DNA from: Bacillota bacterium
GTDB taxonomy: Bacteria; Bacillota; UBA5301; JAMCQP01
NCBI GenBank assembly: GCA_023381695.1
Contig: JAMCQP010000068.1
Location: 1 to 49,544 of the forward strand
Reading direction: 5' to 3'
DNA: 49,544 nucleotides
Shown: piece after piece, positions 16,177-25,527 of the stretch
Layout of the letters: every line of letters begins with the position of its first letter
Position numbering within the stretch: the stretch's first letter is position 1
Position numbers and translations under genes: made by a program
Notes under the pieces: generated by a model
Seen by the model: the letters and a program-made list of their open reading frames with translations, nothing else
Told to the model about the DNA's origin: nothing
Database searches by the model: none

Positions 16177-16989
16177 CTACTTACCCATGCGGTCCTGGTC
16201 CGCGATCCGCTTCATGGCCTCAAGAGCGATCTCAACGATCAAGTCCTCACCTCGCAGGAAATCCGGGTCTGCGGCATGGTTGGCAATAGTGAGCGATACG
16301 TTCCCTTTGGACCTGATTTCCTTGGATTTGGGGCCGCCGTCCATCACAAAGAGCGCTCCACACCGGAAGTGACGATAGTGGCCGACAATGAACTCCGTAT
16401 CGCTTTCCATCTCCCCACAGATGACTCCGGCATCAGCCAGCAGCTTGTGTTGGACAGGGTCTTTCGGCGCGTAAAAGGCGTCTCCCGCCGTCACCACCCC
16501 GATATGAATCTGGGCGTCCTTCTCCCGGGCCACATCGTAGAGGGCGTGCGTCACAAAGAAATCCGCTGCCGCCGGGAAAGGCCCGGGCAGGTACTTGTAG
16601 GATGTGCCCCCGTCACGATAGGTGGCGGTGGCGATGGCAATGTCCCCGACTCCGATGTTGTCCTGGAACCCGCCTGCAGAGCCAACGCGAATGAAGGTGT
16701 CCGCCCCCATCCGGCCAAGTTCCTCCATGGCGATCGCCACCTGGGGACCACCCATGCCCGTCGAGCACACGGTCATCTCCACACCGGAATAAAAACCCGT
16801 GAAGACAAACATGCCCCTGGTGGCGCTCACCTGGCGCACCTTGTCGAGCCGTTCGGCGATTTTTCTTCCCCTGATGTGATCTCCGGGGATGAAGCAGTAC
16901 CTGGCGATGTCCTGGTCCAGAGCCTTTATGTGATGCTGGGTGTACTGTGGCCCTGATTGGTTCACCACTTCAAGTTTGAGTTCCGACAT
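16177..16989 (-). CDS. Nucleoside phosphorylase (uridine/purine phosphorylase family)
   Basis: Splits nucleosides with phosphate into base and ribose 1-phosphate. The 270-residue protein belongs to the PNP/UDP family: GDHIRGRKIAE near the N-terminus, STGMGGPQVAIAMEEL, RVGSAGGFQDNIGVGD and the ribose-binding CGEMESDTEF. Length and spacing fit uridine phosphorylase-like members, but purine activity is equally possible. ATG at 16989 has AGGAGG nine bases upstream; the open frame further upstream lacks family similarity. It lies between the MFS carrier and the deaminase. Confidence 0.87.
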   Translation of the reverse strand: MSELKLEVVNQSGPQYTQHHIKALDQDIARYCFIPGDHIRGRKIAERLDKVRQVSATRGMFVFTGFYSGVEMTVCSTGMGGPQVAIAMEELGRMGADTFIRVGSAGGFQDNIGVGDIAIATATYRDGGTSYKYLPGPFPAAADFFVTHALYDVAREKDAQIHIGVVTAGDAFYAPKDPVQHKLLADAGVICGEMESDTEFIVGHYRHFRCGALFVMDGGPKSKEIRSKGNVSLTIANHAADPDFLRGEDLIVEIALEAMKRIADQDRMGK

Positions 16990-17035
16990 TCTTTGCTTCC
17001 TCCTGTCTGTTAATTTTGTCAAGCGAAACACACTT

Positions 17036-18325
17036 TTACGCAGTGACCTCACAACGCTGTTGCTTGGTGACGGAGATCTTTCGGTGCTTCACAAACCAGG
17101 TCAAGAAAATGAAATCCAGCACATAAATCACCATGCTCGCGGCAAAGAGCGGACGGTAGCCAAAATGCGTGGCGATGGCTGCACCCACCAGAGGCGAGGC
17201 GCAGAGCCCGATGCCCGTGATGGCGTTGGCCAGCCCTACGTAGAGTGGAGTCTTATCCGGCGGGCTGATTTCCAGGTTCAGGCTGAGCGTGGACATCTGA
17301 ATCGCCGCCGTGTATGCGCCTTGCAGGAAAAACAGCAGGTAAAACAGGGTGGGCGAACCTGCCACGAACGCCATGCCCGCCATGATCAGTCCCACCACGA
17401 ACGCCGATTGGAACACGGTTTTGAACCCGGCGCGGTCTCCCACAAAGCCCCAGAAACTGTTGGCCAGCACCCCCGCCGCGATCATCAGTATGTTGTAATC
17501 GCCTATCTGTTTGGTGCCTATACCGAAAGCTTTGATGGCATACAGCGCGTAAAACGGCACGCTCATCTCGGCGCAGGTGACGATCACCCTGGCCACCAGC
17601 AGTCCCGTGTAAGCCACGTCGGTACGGAGGATTGTGCCCAGTTCCCGCCCGTACTCGCGGATCCGCATGACCGGCTGTGCCTCCGGGTAGGGGATTTCCC
17701 TGTACAGCGCGGCCGGGAGCATGGTCACCACGGCAAAGGCGCTCAATACTCCGAAGATATAGATGTAGTTGGTGGGAAAGGGGGCGACGCGGAGCAAATA
17801 CCGCAGCAGCAAGGCCACTCCCACACCAATCACGCCGTCGATGGAGTACGACAGGCCCAAAAAAGCCCCCCGGTTATGAGATACGCTTTTGGCCACGAAG
17901 TTGGACCAGACCACGCTCAGCAGGCCGTTGCTCAGCGAGAAGGTGCCGTAGCAGACAAAGAAGGCCACCACCGGCAGAGCCGAGTTCAACCTGCCCCAAA
18001 ATACGGTGGAGAGTAGAAAAAGCAGGAGTGAACCGCGCGAGATCACCGTTCCGATGACGAAGGCCGGCTTCTTCAAGGTCAAGCCGTTCACCATGTTGGC
18101 CCAAGCCAGTTGGGACATCATCTGCCCGGCGATCCCCACCACGCTGATCAGCCCCACCAGGAGTTCCGACTTGGTGAAGTGCGCAAGGTAGTAGGTGAGG
18201 GTGATATTGGGCGAAAGTGCCTTGAAAAGCACGCCGAACGCCGCGGTATCCATCATGAGCATCGCAAAGTTCCAGCGATAGTGGGGTCTCATTTGCTCCT
18301 GATAGGCGGTCTCCTGGTTGTTCAA
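17036..18325 (-). CDS. MFS transporter
   Basis: A 429-residue integral membrane protein with about twelve hydrophobic segments and MFS-type loops (NGLTLKKPAFVIG after the second segment, GFVGDRAGFKTVF in the second half). The TTG start overlaps the stop of the upstream ABC permease gene (TTGA). Membership of the nucleoside operon suggests it moves nucleosides, bases or a breakdown product such as an unwanted base. Substrate and direction cannot be read from the sequence. Confidence 0.82.
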   Translation of the reverse strand: MNNQETAYQEQMRPHYRWNFAMLMMDTAAFGVLFKALSPNITLTYYLAHFTKSELLVGLISVVGIAGQMMSQLAWANMVNGLTLKKPAFVIGTVISRGSLLLFLLSTVFWGRLNSALPVVAFFVCYGTFSLSNGLLSVVWSNFVAKSVSHNRGAFLGLSYSIDGVIGVGVALLLRYLLRVAPFPTNYIYIFGVLSAFAVVTMLPAALYREIPYPEAQPVMRIREYGRELGTILRTDVAYTGLLVARVIVTCAEMSVPFYALYAIKAFGIGTKQIGDYNILMIAAGVLANSFWGFVGDRAGFKTVFQSAFVVGLIMAGMAFVAGSPTLFYLLFFLQGAYTAAIQMSTLSLNLEISPPDKTPLYVGLANAITGIGLCASPLVGAAIATHFGYRPLFAASMVIYVLDFIFLTWFVKHRKISVTKQQRCEVTA

Positions 18326-19272
18326 GGTGTCTCCTCCAGTGCGGCTTTTCTGGCCTCTTCGGGCAAAACCGGTCTGGGATGCCGCGGCCTGAGCAGCACC
18401 ATGGTGATGATCGTGATAAGGTACGGCAGCATCAGCACAAACTGGGGCGGGATTCTGAGCCCCTGGAGCCTCATGGTGAGACCCTCGGCGAGCCCAAAGA
18501 GCAAGGATGCCCCCGCCACCCCTGCCACCAGGCGCTGGCCCAGAATAACAGCCACCATGGCTACGAAGCCTCTACCGGCGGTCATGTTGATCAGGAACAG
18601 CGTGACCAGGCCCAGGGAGAGCTGCGCACCCGCCAGGCCGGAGAGGGCGCCGCTTAAAATGAACGCTACATACTGCAGCTTCTTGGTGCGCACGCCCAAG
18701 GTCTCCGCCGCCCTGGCGTTCTCGCCGGTGGCCCTGAGCCTCAACCCGAAAGCGGTATGGTAGATCACGTAGTTTATGATCAGGACCACGGCCCACGAGG
18801 CGTAAACCACGGGTGTATGCCCGGAGAGCACTTTGCCCAGGACCGGAGCGTGGTGGATTAACGGAAGCCTCCAGGACGGAAGCGGCGCGATCCGGGGGTC
18901 GATGAAGCTCCCCTTTACCTGCCAGAGCGTACGCATCATGAAGGTGGTCGCTCCGAGGGCCGCCAGGTTGACTGCCAGGCCCACCACCAGTTCGTTGGCC
19001 TTGTATTTGATTATCGTGACGCTGAGGAGCACGGAGGTGAGCGTCCCCAGCAACACCGCCAGCCCCACTCCCGCCAGCCAGCTTCCGGTATAAAAGCTGC
19101 CGGCGACAGCGCCAAAGGCTCCCATCAACATAAGACCTTCCAGCGCCACGTTGAGCGTGCCTGACAAGCTGCAGAGGAGCCCGCCCATGGCCGCCAGCAG
19201 AATGGGTGTGGTCATGCGGACCGCCGATGCCAGGAATTGGGTGTCAAACACTTGCGACAGCAGATGAATCAT
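18322..19272 (-). CDS. BMP-type nucleoside ABC transporter, second permease subunit
   Basis: A 316-residue membrane protein of the branched-chain permease superfamily (NupQ/YufQ type). The early PILLAAMGGLLCSLSGTLNV block and the following ALEGLMLMGAFGAV are typical of the nucleoside branch, and the ATPase-coupling region contains ETLGVRTKKLQYVAF. It overlaps the first permease gene by 29 bases and the MFS gene by four. ATG at 19272 has GGGGTG upstream. It works with the ATPase, the other permease and the binding protein encoded next to it. Confidence 0.88.
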   Translation of the reverse strand: MIHLLSQVFDTQFLASAVRMTTPILLAAMGGLLCSLSGTLNVALEGLMLMGAFGAVAGSFYTGSWLAGVGLAVLLGTLTSVLLSVTIIKYKANELVVGLAVNLAALGATTFMMRTLWQVKGSFIDPRIAPLPSWRLPLIHHAPVLGKVLSGHTPVVYASWAVVLIINYVIYHTAFGLRLRATGENARAAETLGVRTKKLQYVAFILSGALSGLAGAQLSLGLVTLFLINMTAGRGFVAMVAVILGQRLVAGVAGASLLFGLAEGLTMRLQGLRIPPQFVLMLPYLITIITMVLLRPRHPRPVLPEEARKAALEETP

Positions 19273-20371
19273 CTTTGGTCACCCCTTTGGTTTCGGCCTT
19301 CGCGCTCCGTTTGGACCGCCTGAACCCGATCGACCCGAAGATATTGGCGGCGACGAAGAACATGATCGTGGCCTGGACAACGTTCCGCAGTTCAAAGGGA
19401 ACCATGGTGTTGCGGTCCATCCCCAAAGCGCCGGTTTTGAGCGCGGAGAAGAGGAAGGAAGCCACAAACGTGCCGAGCGGTTGCGAACCGCCCAGGATGG
19501 CTGCCGCCAACCCATCCCACCCGTAACCCGGCGAGAACTGGTCCACGAACCTGCGGTGAACGCCCAACACTTCGATGGAGCCGGCCAGCCCGGAGAGCGC
19601 CCCGCTCAGGAGCATGGCGATCATGATGGTCCTGGTGCGGTTGATGCCGCCATATTCGGCAAAGTAGGGATTGAAGCCGGTCATCCTGAACGTGTATCCT
19701 GTCCTGGTCCGGAAAAGGAAGAACCAGACCAGCACCGCGGCCGCGATCCCGATGAGGTAGCCGATGTGGAGGTCCACGCCGGGCCAGATTCTGGGGAGTT
19801 TGGCCGTGTCGAGGATGCGCATGGTTTGCGCCGCCAGGCCTGGATTCGTGGCGGTTCTCTCGCGGAAAGGATACATCACCAGCCAGGATGTCAAGAAACT
19901 GGCGATGTAAGTCATCATCAGGGTCGTCAGAAACTCGCTCACGTCGTATTTGGTCCTCAACACCCCGGCGATTCCCGAATAGAGAGAGCCAGCCAGGGCG
20001 CCGATGAGCAACGCGAGGGGGATGTGCAGCCAGGCCGGGACCGGGATCAGGTAACCAGCGAGCGCAGCCGCAAAGGCTCCGATATATAGCTGACCCTCGC
20101 CACCCAGTTGGATCAGTCCGGATTGGAAGGCGACGGCGTACCCCAGCCCGGTCAAGAGCAGCGGCACCTGGCGCTGCAACACCGATACAAAGGTTTCGAC
20201 ATCACCGAAGGCTCCCCGAAACATCTGGTAATAGGCGTTTACCGGGTCTTCACCTATAGCCAGGATGATTAACGCGCCCACGAGCAGCGAAACCAACACC
20301 GCCAAAACCGGCGAAATCATGGAAGCCGCCTGAACGGCCAACACCTGTTTCCACGATTTTACCTTGCGCAT
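19244..20371 (-). CDS. BMP-type nucleoside ABC transporter, first permease subunit
   Basis: A 375-residue permease (NupP/YufP type) with about ten hydrophobic segments. It shows GLGYAVAFQSGLIQLGGEGQ, the typical block following the second segment, and GINRTRTIMIAMLLSGALSG in the coupling region. The late GYGWDGLAAAILGGSQPLGT is also conserved in this family. Its ATG shares one base with the ATPase stop (TAATG), so translation is coupled. It forms the membrane channel with the second permease. Confidence 0.9.
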   Translation of the reverse strand: MRKVKSWKQVLAVQAASMISPVLAVLVSLLVGALIILAIGEDPVNAYYQMFRGAFGDVETFVSVLQRQVPLLLTGLGYAVAFQSGLIQLGGEGQLYIGAFAAALAGYLIPVPAWLHIPLALLIGALAGSLYSGIAGVLRTKYDVSEFLTTLMMTYIASFLTSWLVMYPFRERTATNPGLAAQTMRILDTAKLPRIWPGVDLHIGYLIGIAAAVLVWFFLFRTRTGYTFRMTGFNPYFAEYGGINRTRTIMIAMLLSGALSGLAGSIEVLGVHRRFVDQFSPGYGWDGLAAAILGGSQPLGTFVASFLFSALKTGALGMDRNTMVPFELRNVVQATIMFFVAANIFGSIGFRRSKRSAKAETKGVTKDDSSAVASV

Positions 20372-21909
20372 TATGCACTCGCCTCCTTGCCGGAGGAGCC
20401 ACGTTTGCCTATGCCTGCCATGAGACGGCCGACTTCCTCGACCGCAGCGGCCCTGGCATCGAGTTCTCCCATGGATTTACCCTCATACATCACCAGAATC
20501 CAGTCGCTCAGCGACATAACCTCATCGAGCTCCACCGATATGAGGAGTACCGCGCTGCCGTGGTCACGCTGTTGAACGATCCGGTTGTGCAGGAACTCAA
20601 TGGCGCCGATGTCCAATCCCCGGGTGGGTTGGCATGCCACCAATACCTTGTCGTTCAAGGTCATCTCCCGGCCCACGATGAGTTTCTGGGCATTGCCGCC
20701 CGACAACTGGCCCGCCAGCGCCTTGCGGTCCCGGGGGCGCACGTCGAAGTTTTCAATGATGGAATCTGCATGTTCGGTGATCGCCTTGCGGTTCAACAAC
20801 CCATTGTTGGTGATCGGGCTGAAGTTGTGAAGGAACATTATCGCATTCTCTTCGACCGTGCCCGTCTTGGCGAGCCCGTGTTTGTAGCGATCCTCGGGGA
20901 TGTGCGCCAGGCCGGCGGAACGTATGGCGAACGGCGAATTCCCGGTTATATCCTGTCCGCAGACTCTTATCCGGCCGGCTTGTACCGGCCTCAGACCGGT
21001 GATGGCCTCGGCAAGTTCCATTTGTCCGTTTCCGGCCACCCCCGCCACTCCCAGTATTTCTCCTTCCCGTACCTGAAAGGAGAGCCCCTTGACCGCAAAC
21101 AACCCGCGGTCATCCGCCACCCACAGGTTCTCGACCTCCAGCATAACCTCGCCTGGAGTGAGGTCCGCTTTATTCACCTGGAGGAAAACCTCGCGGCCCA
21201 CCATCATCCTGGCTATCTCGCGGGCGTCGGTTTGGGCGGTGGCTTTGGTCATTGTGACCTTCCCGCCTCTCATCACGGTGACCCGGTCTGAGACCTCCAT
21301 CACCTCTTCGAGCTTGTGGGTAATGAACACGATGGTCTTGCCCTGCCGGGCAAGGGATTTCAGGATCACAAAAAGTTCCTTGGTCTCTTGCGGGGTCAGC
21401 ACCGCGGTGGGCTCGTCCAGGATCAGAATTCCGGCTCCCCGGTACAGACTCTTCATGATCTCGACGCGTTGCTGTGAGCCTACGGGAAGGTTGTGTATTC
21501 TGGCCAGCGGGTCGATCCGGAAGTCGTGCCGTTTGGCGAGCTCCCTGACCCGGCTGATGGCCTTGGCCCGGTCAAAGGAGCCGCGGCGCCGGGGCTCGGC
21601 CCCCAGGACGATATTCTCGTAAACGGTGAAGCTGGGCACCAGCATGAAATGCTGGTGTACCATGCCTATGCCCGCCGCGATGGAATCCAAAGGACTCTCA
21701 AATCTGACCTGGCGCCCTTTGCAGACGATACGCCCCTCGTCTGGCTGGTAGAGACCGTAGAGGATGTTCATGAGGGTCGACTTGCCAGCGCCGTTCTCGC
21801 CCACCAGCGCGTGTATCTCGCCCTCTTCGAGGTCAAAATCCACGTGGTCGTTGGCCAGCACCCCGGGGAATCCCTTGACTATGCCTTGCATTTCCAGAAC
21901 CTTGGCCAA
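20371..21909 (-). CDS. BMP-type nucleoside ABC transporter, double ATPase subunit
   Basis: Energises nucleoside uptake. The 512-residue protein contains two ABC domains. The first has Walker [12 protein letters not shown] and Walker [13 protein letters not shown]. The second has a divergent P-loop region ([14 protein letters not shown]), the signature [14 protein letters not shown] and ACQPTRGLD. This is the usual layout of sugar/nucleoside ATPases of the RbsA/NupO kind. The TTG at 21909 follows GGGGGGAAA; the frame is open to 21990, and an ATG at 21951 is the alternative start. It lies 89 bases after the binding-protein gene. Confidence 0.9.
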   Translation of the reverse strand: MAKVLEMQGIVKGFPGVLANDHVDFDLEEGEIHALVGENGAGKSTLMNILYGLYQPDEGRIVCKGRQVRFESPLDSIAAGIGMVHQHFMLVPSFTVYENIVLGAEPRRRGSFDRAKAISRVRELAKRHDFRIDPLARIHNLPVGSQQRVEIMKSLYRGAGILILDEPTAVLTPQETKELFVILKSLARQGKTIVFITHKLEEVMEVSDRVTVMRGGKVTMTKATAQTDAREIARMMVGREVFLQVNKADLTPGEVMLEVENLWVADDRGLFAVKGLSFQVREGEILGVAGVAGNGQMELAEAITGLRPVQAGRIRVCGQDITGNSPFAIRSAGLAHIPEDRYKHGLAKTGTVEENAIMFLHNFSPITNNGLLNRKAITEHADSIIENFDVRPRDRKALAGQLSGGNAQKLIVGREMTLNDKVLVACQPTRGLDIGAIEFLHNRIVQQRDHGSAVLLISVELDEVMSLSDWILVMYEGKSMGELDARAAAVEEVGRLMAGIGKRGSSGKEASA

Positions 21910-21998
21910 TTCATTTCCCCCCAAGCAGGGTTGATATCGGGGGTGAGACATTTGCCCCACCCCGCAAGCAAAGGAGCTTGTCGCATACACTGGGATTT

Positions 21999-22994
21999 CT
22001 ACCTGGTCATCCAGTCCTCCACCTTGATCTTCCCGGAGACGATGTCCTTTTGGATCTGGGCGAGCTTTTCAACCACGTCCTTGGGTACGTGTTGCAGGGC
22101 CACCTTGTCACTGACCGGCGGCAGCCCGCACCAGCCCACGCCTTCCTCCTTGATGCCGAGGTTCTCCGTCGTCGCCTTGAACTTCCCATTCACCAGGTCG
22201 AAAATGGTGTAAAACACCGCGTTGTCCACGCGCTTGACCATGCTGCCGATCATGTTCTTGGGTGCGAGGTAGCACTGGTCAGAATCCACGCCTATCCCGT
22301 ATTTGCCCTTTTCCTGGGCCGCCTGGATCATGCCGGCCCCCGAGCCGCCGGCGGCCGCATAGATGATATCAGCGCCGCGGCTGATTTCGACCGAGGTGAG
22401 TTCCTTGCCCTTGGCTGCATCATTCCAGGCGCCCACATAGTAGGACTGGATCTTGGCTTTGGGATTGACGTACTTTACGCCCTGCTCAAACCCGCCCTGG
22501 AAACGGTGAATCAACGGAATGTCCATGCCGCCGATGAACCCTACGTTGTTGGTCTTGGTCATGAGGCCCGCCAGCGCTCCGACCAGGAAAGAGCCTTCAT
22601 GTTCACGGAACAGGACCGACTTCACATTGGGAATCCCCGGGATTTCCGCGTCAATGATCAGGAACTTGCTATTGGGATACTTGGGCGCCAGTTTCTTGAA
22701 GGTGTCCACATACCCAAACCCCAGAGTGATGATGAGATCCCAGCCGTCCTTCGCGAATGCCGCCATTTGCTCTTCCGCGGCCGTAAGCTCAGGCGCTTCC
22801 ACTACTTTGGCGATCACCTTGCCCCGGAGTTCCTTCTGAGCGCGCTGCATCCCGGCCCAGGCGGAGTCCGCGAAAGACCTGTCGCCCAGCCTTTCAACCA
22901 CCAGGACCACCCGGGGCGTCTTAGCCAGGGCCGAGGCGCCAAAGCTCATGATCAGCAGGAGCGATGCCACTAAGATGCTTACAAACCTCGTCAT
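21999..22994 (-). CDS. BMP-family nucleoside-binding protein
   Basis: Extracellular substrate-binding protein of the BmpA/PnrA family, which binds purine nucleosides. The 331-residue protein begins with a signal peptide ending in SALA and, unusually for a Gram-positive member, shows no lipobox cysteine. It may be released or held by its uncleaved signal. Characteristic blocks are DRSFADSAWAGMQRA, DLIITLGFGYVDTF, VGFIGGMDIPLIHRFQGGFE and YAAAGGSGAGMIQAA. ATG at 22994 with GAGGAGG nine bases upstream. Confidence 0.9.
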   Translation of the reverse strand: MTRFVSILVASLLLIMSFGASALAKTPRVVLVVERLGDRSFADSAWAGMQRAQKELRGKVIAKVVEAPELTAAEEQMAAFAKDGWDLIITLGFGYVDTFKKLAPKYPNSKFLIIDAEIPGIPNVKSVLFREHEGSFLVGALAGLMTKTNNVGFIGGMDIPLIHRFQGGFEQGVKYVNPKAKIQSYYVGAWNDAAKGKELTSVEISRGADIIYAAAGGSGAGMIQAAQEKGKYGIGVDSDQCYLAPKNMIGSMVKRVDNAVFYTIFDLVNGKFKATTENLGIKEEGVGWCGLPPVSDKVALQHVPKDVVEKLAQIQKDIVSGKIKVEDWMTR

Positions 22995-23108
22995 CGACCT
23001 TTGCCTCCTCTTTTTTGCAAAAAGTAATGTAAAATTGAGCCACCTTTTTCTTGAACTGAAACTTCCGCCCCGGGCATCCCTCCTTTGCGGCGATGATCAC
23101 GCGCCGTA

Positions 23109-23591
23109 TCAAAGTCCCTTAAGACGCGCGACCACCTCGTCGAAGCTCTTGCAGACTGTACCGTACTTGTAGATCGTACCGACGGTGAAGTAATTCAAAC
23201 CCTTGCCTTCTCCCTTGAACTCATCCGAGAAAACCCGCATGTCCGTGGCAAAGCCGAAGATCACTTTTTTCTCACCGGGATTGGACCTGATCATCTCGGC
23301 GAAGATGCCGATCTCCGTGGCCGTGCCGTCGTCCACCTGAGTGCCATCGAGAAGCGCCACCACCACATTGGCCCATTGGAGCCCGGCAAAGTCGGTGTCG
23401 TAGACGTAGACCGCCTTGCTGATCTCGTCCATCGCCATAAACCGCTGATTCTCTTCGGCCGGCCGCTTGTTCACTTGTTCGTGCGGGACAAACACCTCAA
23501 ACCCCTCGGCTCTCAGGCGCGCAGCGCACTCAGCGATGTAGGCGCGTTCATATGGTACGAACATAGGTCCTGCGAAATAGATCTTGAGCAT
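23109..23591 (-). CDS. Nucleoside 2-deoxyribosyltransferase family protein
   Basis: Transfers (deoxy)ribose between bases or hydrolyses the N-glycosidic bond. The 160-residue protein fits the small Rossmann-like family: IYFAGPMF at the N-terminus, a central DLDEISKAVYVYDTDF-like segment (here MDEISKAVYVYD), and the active-site stretch ALLDGTQVDDGTATEIG, where the Glu near the end is the usual nucleophile. ATG at 23591 with GAGGAGG upstream. It lies 13 bases after the hydrolase gene, so the operon encodes three different ways to cleave nucleosides. A 5-hydroxymethyl-dUMP hydrolase-like role is possible. Confidence 0.85.
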   Translation of the reverse strand: MLKIYFAGPMFVPYERAYIAECAARLRAEGFEVFVPHEQVNKRPAEENQRFMAMDEISKAVYVYDTDFAGLQWANVVVALLDGTQVDDGTATEIGIFAEMIRSNPGEKKVIFGFATDMRVFSDEFKGEGKGLNYFTVGTIYKYGTVCKSFDEVVARLKGL

Positions 23592-23604
23592 TATCTTCCT
23601 CCTC

Positions 23605-24558
23605 TCATTGGTGCGCGAGGGTCGCCAGGAAGTCCTCGACAAACCGCTCACGATCCACAGCCACGCATACCTTGGCGTAGGGACGCGGTGTAGTGTCCAG
23701 GTCACGCCACGGCCTGCGGTCACAAACAGTCTGCCCCAGGGTCAACTGGCTCTCAGTCTCCACTTCTACGGGCATCCGTTCCACCGTGCAGTAGCTGCTG
23801 TCGATGGCCATGCCCACGGCCAGTGGGTCGTGAAGTGCCACCATGCTCTTTCCGAAGATCTTTGCGGTGAGTCCAAACATCTGCCTGGTCAGGACTTCCA
23901 CAAAGGCGGTCACCCGGTTGTCCCTGATGCGGCGCAACTCCTGAACATCTTCGGGGGTGATGTAGGCCCGCATGGTTACGTCCAGGCCCACCATGGTGAT
24001 GTCCGCGCCACTCCGGAAGACAACCTTGGCGGCATCAGGGTCGGCCCAGATATTGAATTCCGCCACCGCCGTTGAGTTGCCATGGGTTGAGGCCGCCCCG
24101 CCCATGAGAATGATCTCTTTGATGAGCTTGGGCAGTTGCGGGTCCTTGAGGAATGCCCTGGCCACATTGGTCAAGGGCCCCGTGGGTACGAGCGTGAGTT
24201 CGCCGGGGTTCTTGCGAACCGTCTCGATGATGAAGTCCACTGCATGCTGAGGAACAAATGTCCGGCGCGGCTCCGGCAGTTGCACGTCTCCAAGCCCGTT
24301 TTCCCCATGAACCCATGTCTCCGGAACAAGCGCCCGCTTGAGCGGTTTGTCGCTCCCGACAGCCACCGGCCATCCGGGCGCATCCAGCAGCTCCAGAACC
24401 TTCAGGGCGTTGGTCGAGGTCTTTTGCACTTCGACGTTGCCGGCCACCGCGGTAATCCCGGCGATGTCCAACCGGCCGCTCTTGACCGCGTAGATGATGG
24501 CGAGGGCATCGTCAACGCCCGGGTCCATGTCCAGAATAACTCGGCGTTTCTCAGCCAT
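23605..24558 (-). CDS. Inosine/uridine-preferring nucleoside hydrolase
   Basis: Calcium-dependent hydrolase that cuts nucleosides into base and ribose. The 317-residue protein carries the family hallmark DMDPGVDDALA at residues 10-20. It also has the VPTGPLTNVARAF block, ILMGGAASTHGNSTAVAEFNI, and a late HDPLAVGMAID with the metal-binding Asp. ATG at 24558 with GGAGGTAGAGC upstream. It is the first enzyme gene after the GntR regulator, three bases away. No missing key residue was seen. Confidence 0.93.
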   Translation of the reverse strand: MAEKRRVILDMDPGVDDALAIIYAVKSGRLDIAGITAVAGNVEVQKTSTNALKVLELLDAPGWPVAVGSDKPLKRALVPETWVHGENGLGDVQLPEPRRTFVPQHAVDFIIETVRKNPGELTLVPTGPLTNVARAFLKDPQLPKLIKEIILMGGAASTHGNSTAVAEFNIWADPDAAKVVFRSGADITMVGLDVTMRAYITPEDVQELRRIRDNRVTAFVEVLTRQMFGLTAKIFGKSMVALHDPLAVGMAIDSSYCTVERMPVEVETESQLTLGQTVCDRRPWRDLDTTPRPYAKVCVAVDRERFVEDFLATLAHQ

Positions 24559-24561
24559 GCT

Positions 24562-25296
24562 CTACCTCCTCCGGATAATGGGAATGCTCAGTTTTTCAGG
24601 CGACAGGAAGTCGCGGGCATACACCATCGCCAGGTTCGCCCTGCTGTAAATCACCTGTTCCAGCAGGAGAACACGGGTGCTTGACTTTATGTCCAGGCGC
24701 TTCGCCAATCTGTCTCCTGCCCTGGACAAAACCACTGAGCCGATGGAGCGGCTGATCTTCTCTCCCGAGGCCGCCTCCATGAAGTCAAACAGGCTGTGGT
24801 CCAGGTGTTCAATGATTTGCTGGTGATTGCCATAGCGGTCGGGGAAGACGTAAAGGGATCGCGCCACCTTTGCCCCGTCCAAAAGGCTTGTCCAGCTTAT
24901 GACTGTCAGCCGGCTCCCCACCGGGAGGGAGAGTTTTTGCGCTTCGTGCGGCTGGGCCTCTTCAATGCTGATGAGGATTTCCTCCGCGCCATAGGAGCTC
25001 CCCCGAGGCGCCACGAGTTCGGCTATGGTACAAAGCCGTTCCAGGCCGTTCTCCGGCCGCGCCGGGCGTTGCTCCTTGAGGTAGGTTCCCGATCCGTGGC
25101 GCCGGGTGATGTATCCGTCGTCCTCCAGCACCTTGAGGGCTTCTCGCAGGGTAACACGGCTCGTGCCGAACTCCCTCGCCAACTCGGTCTCGGAGGGCAG
25201 ACGTTCCCCATGCCGGTAAACGCCAGATTTGATCTTGGCCAGCAACAAGTCCTTGACCTGGGTGTAAACCGGTTTGCGGATAATCCTCTCAGACAT
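24562..25296 (-). CDS. GntR-family regulator with UTRA ligand domain
   Basis: The 244-residue protein has an N-terminal GntR winged helix (ERLPSETELAREFGTSRVTLREALKVLEDDG split across residues 30-60, wing TRRHGSGTYL). A UTRA-type effector domain follows from about residue 90 to the end. It is the first gene of the nucleoside operon and probably represses it until a nucleoside-derived ligand binds. A perfect palindrome 36 bases upstream of its start is the likely operator. ATG start with GGGAGGCTAAC upstream. Confidence 0.92.
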   Translation of the reverse strand: MSERIIRKPVYTQVKDLLLAKIKSGVYRHGERLPSETELAREFGTSRVTLREALKVLEDDGYITRRHGSGTYLKEQRPARPENGLERLCTIAELVAPRGSSYGAEEILISIEEAQPHEAQKLSLPVGSRLTVISWTSLLDGAKVARSLYVFPDRYGNHQQIIEHLDHSLFDFMEAASGEKISRSIGSVVLSRAGDRLAKRLDIKSSTRVLLLEQVIYSRANLAMVYARDFLSPEKLSIPIIRRR

Positions 25297-25331
25297 GTTA
25301 GCCTCCCGGCCAAGTTGTTAGACGTATATAC

Positions 25332-25346
25332 CACTTACTATAAGTG
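25332..25346. promoter_or_regulatory. Palindromic operator in the divergent gntR / dipeptide epimerase promoter region
   Basis: CACTTA and TAAGTG are perfect inverted repeats around CTA, a size typical of GntR-family sites. It lies 36 bases upstream of the gntR start. On the plus strand TATAAG (25340-25345), 18 bases after TTGTTA (25316-25321), could be the promoter of the divergent leader, so the same site could control both directions. Confidence 0.6.
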
Positions 25347-25353
25347 AATGATT

Positions 25354-25527
25354 CTCCGCTCAACCGGTAACTCCTGCATCCGGAAACCCGAGTTTGGTGA
25401 CAAATATTTCCAACCCAATAGCGGCAAGGGTTTTCCGCTCGTTCTGGAGGTTGCCCGGAGATTGCAGGCCCTTAAATCATGAGCCAAAGATCCAGAAAGG
25501 TCCGGGTTTGATCCCGGACCCTTTTTA
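25354..25527 (+). ncRNA. Structured leader RNA with terminator upstream of the dipeptide epimerase gene (candidate riboswitch)
   Basis: CTCCGCTCAACC (25354-25365) pairs with GGTTGCCCGGAG (25449-25460) as two five-base helices around a 2x2 internal loop, closing a domain of about 107 bases. Inside are smaller hairpins, including AGCGG/CCGCT and TTGG/CCAA. Thirty-eight bases later is a perfect terminator: GGTCCGGG (25499-25506), loop TTTGAT, CCCGGACC (25513-25520), then CTTTTTAT. No plus-strand gene lies upstream, so the terminator acts as an attenuator. I could not match it to a known riboswitch class. Confidence 0.5.

Noticed and set aside
25347..25475. Minus-strand 38-codon protein-like frame containing IGLEIFVTKLGFPDAG
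   Set aside because: The composition looks like protein, but there is a stop just upstream, no start codon, and the segment lies opposite the structured leader. It could be a gene remnant, but I cannot support a feature.
25354..25527. c-di-AMP (ydaO) riboswitch
   Set aside because: The context with an NlpC/P60 gene is right, but the conserved core sequences of that class are not present.
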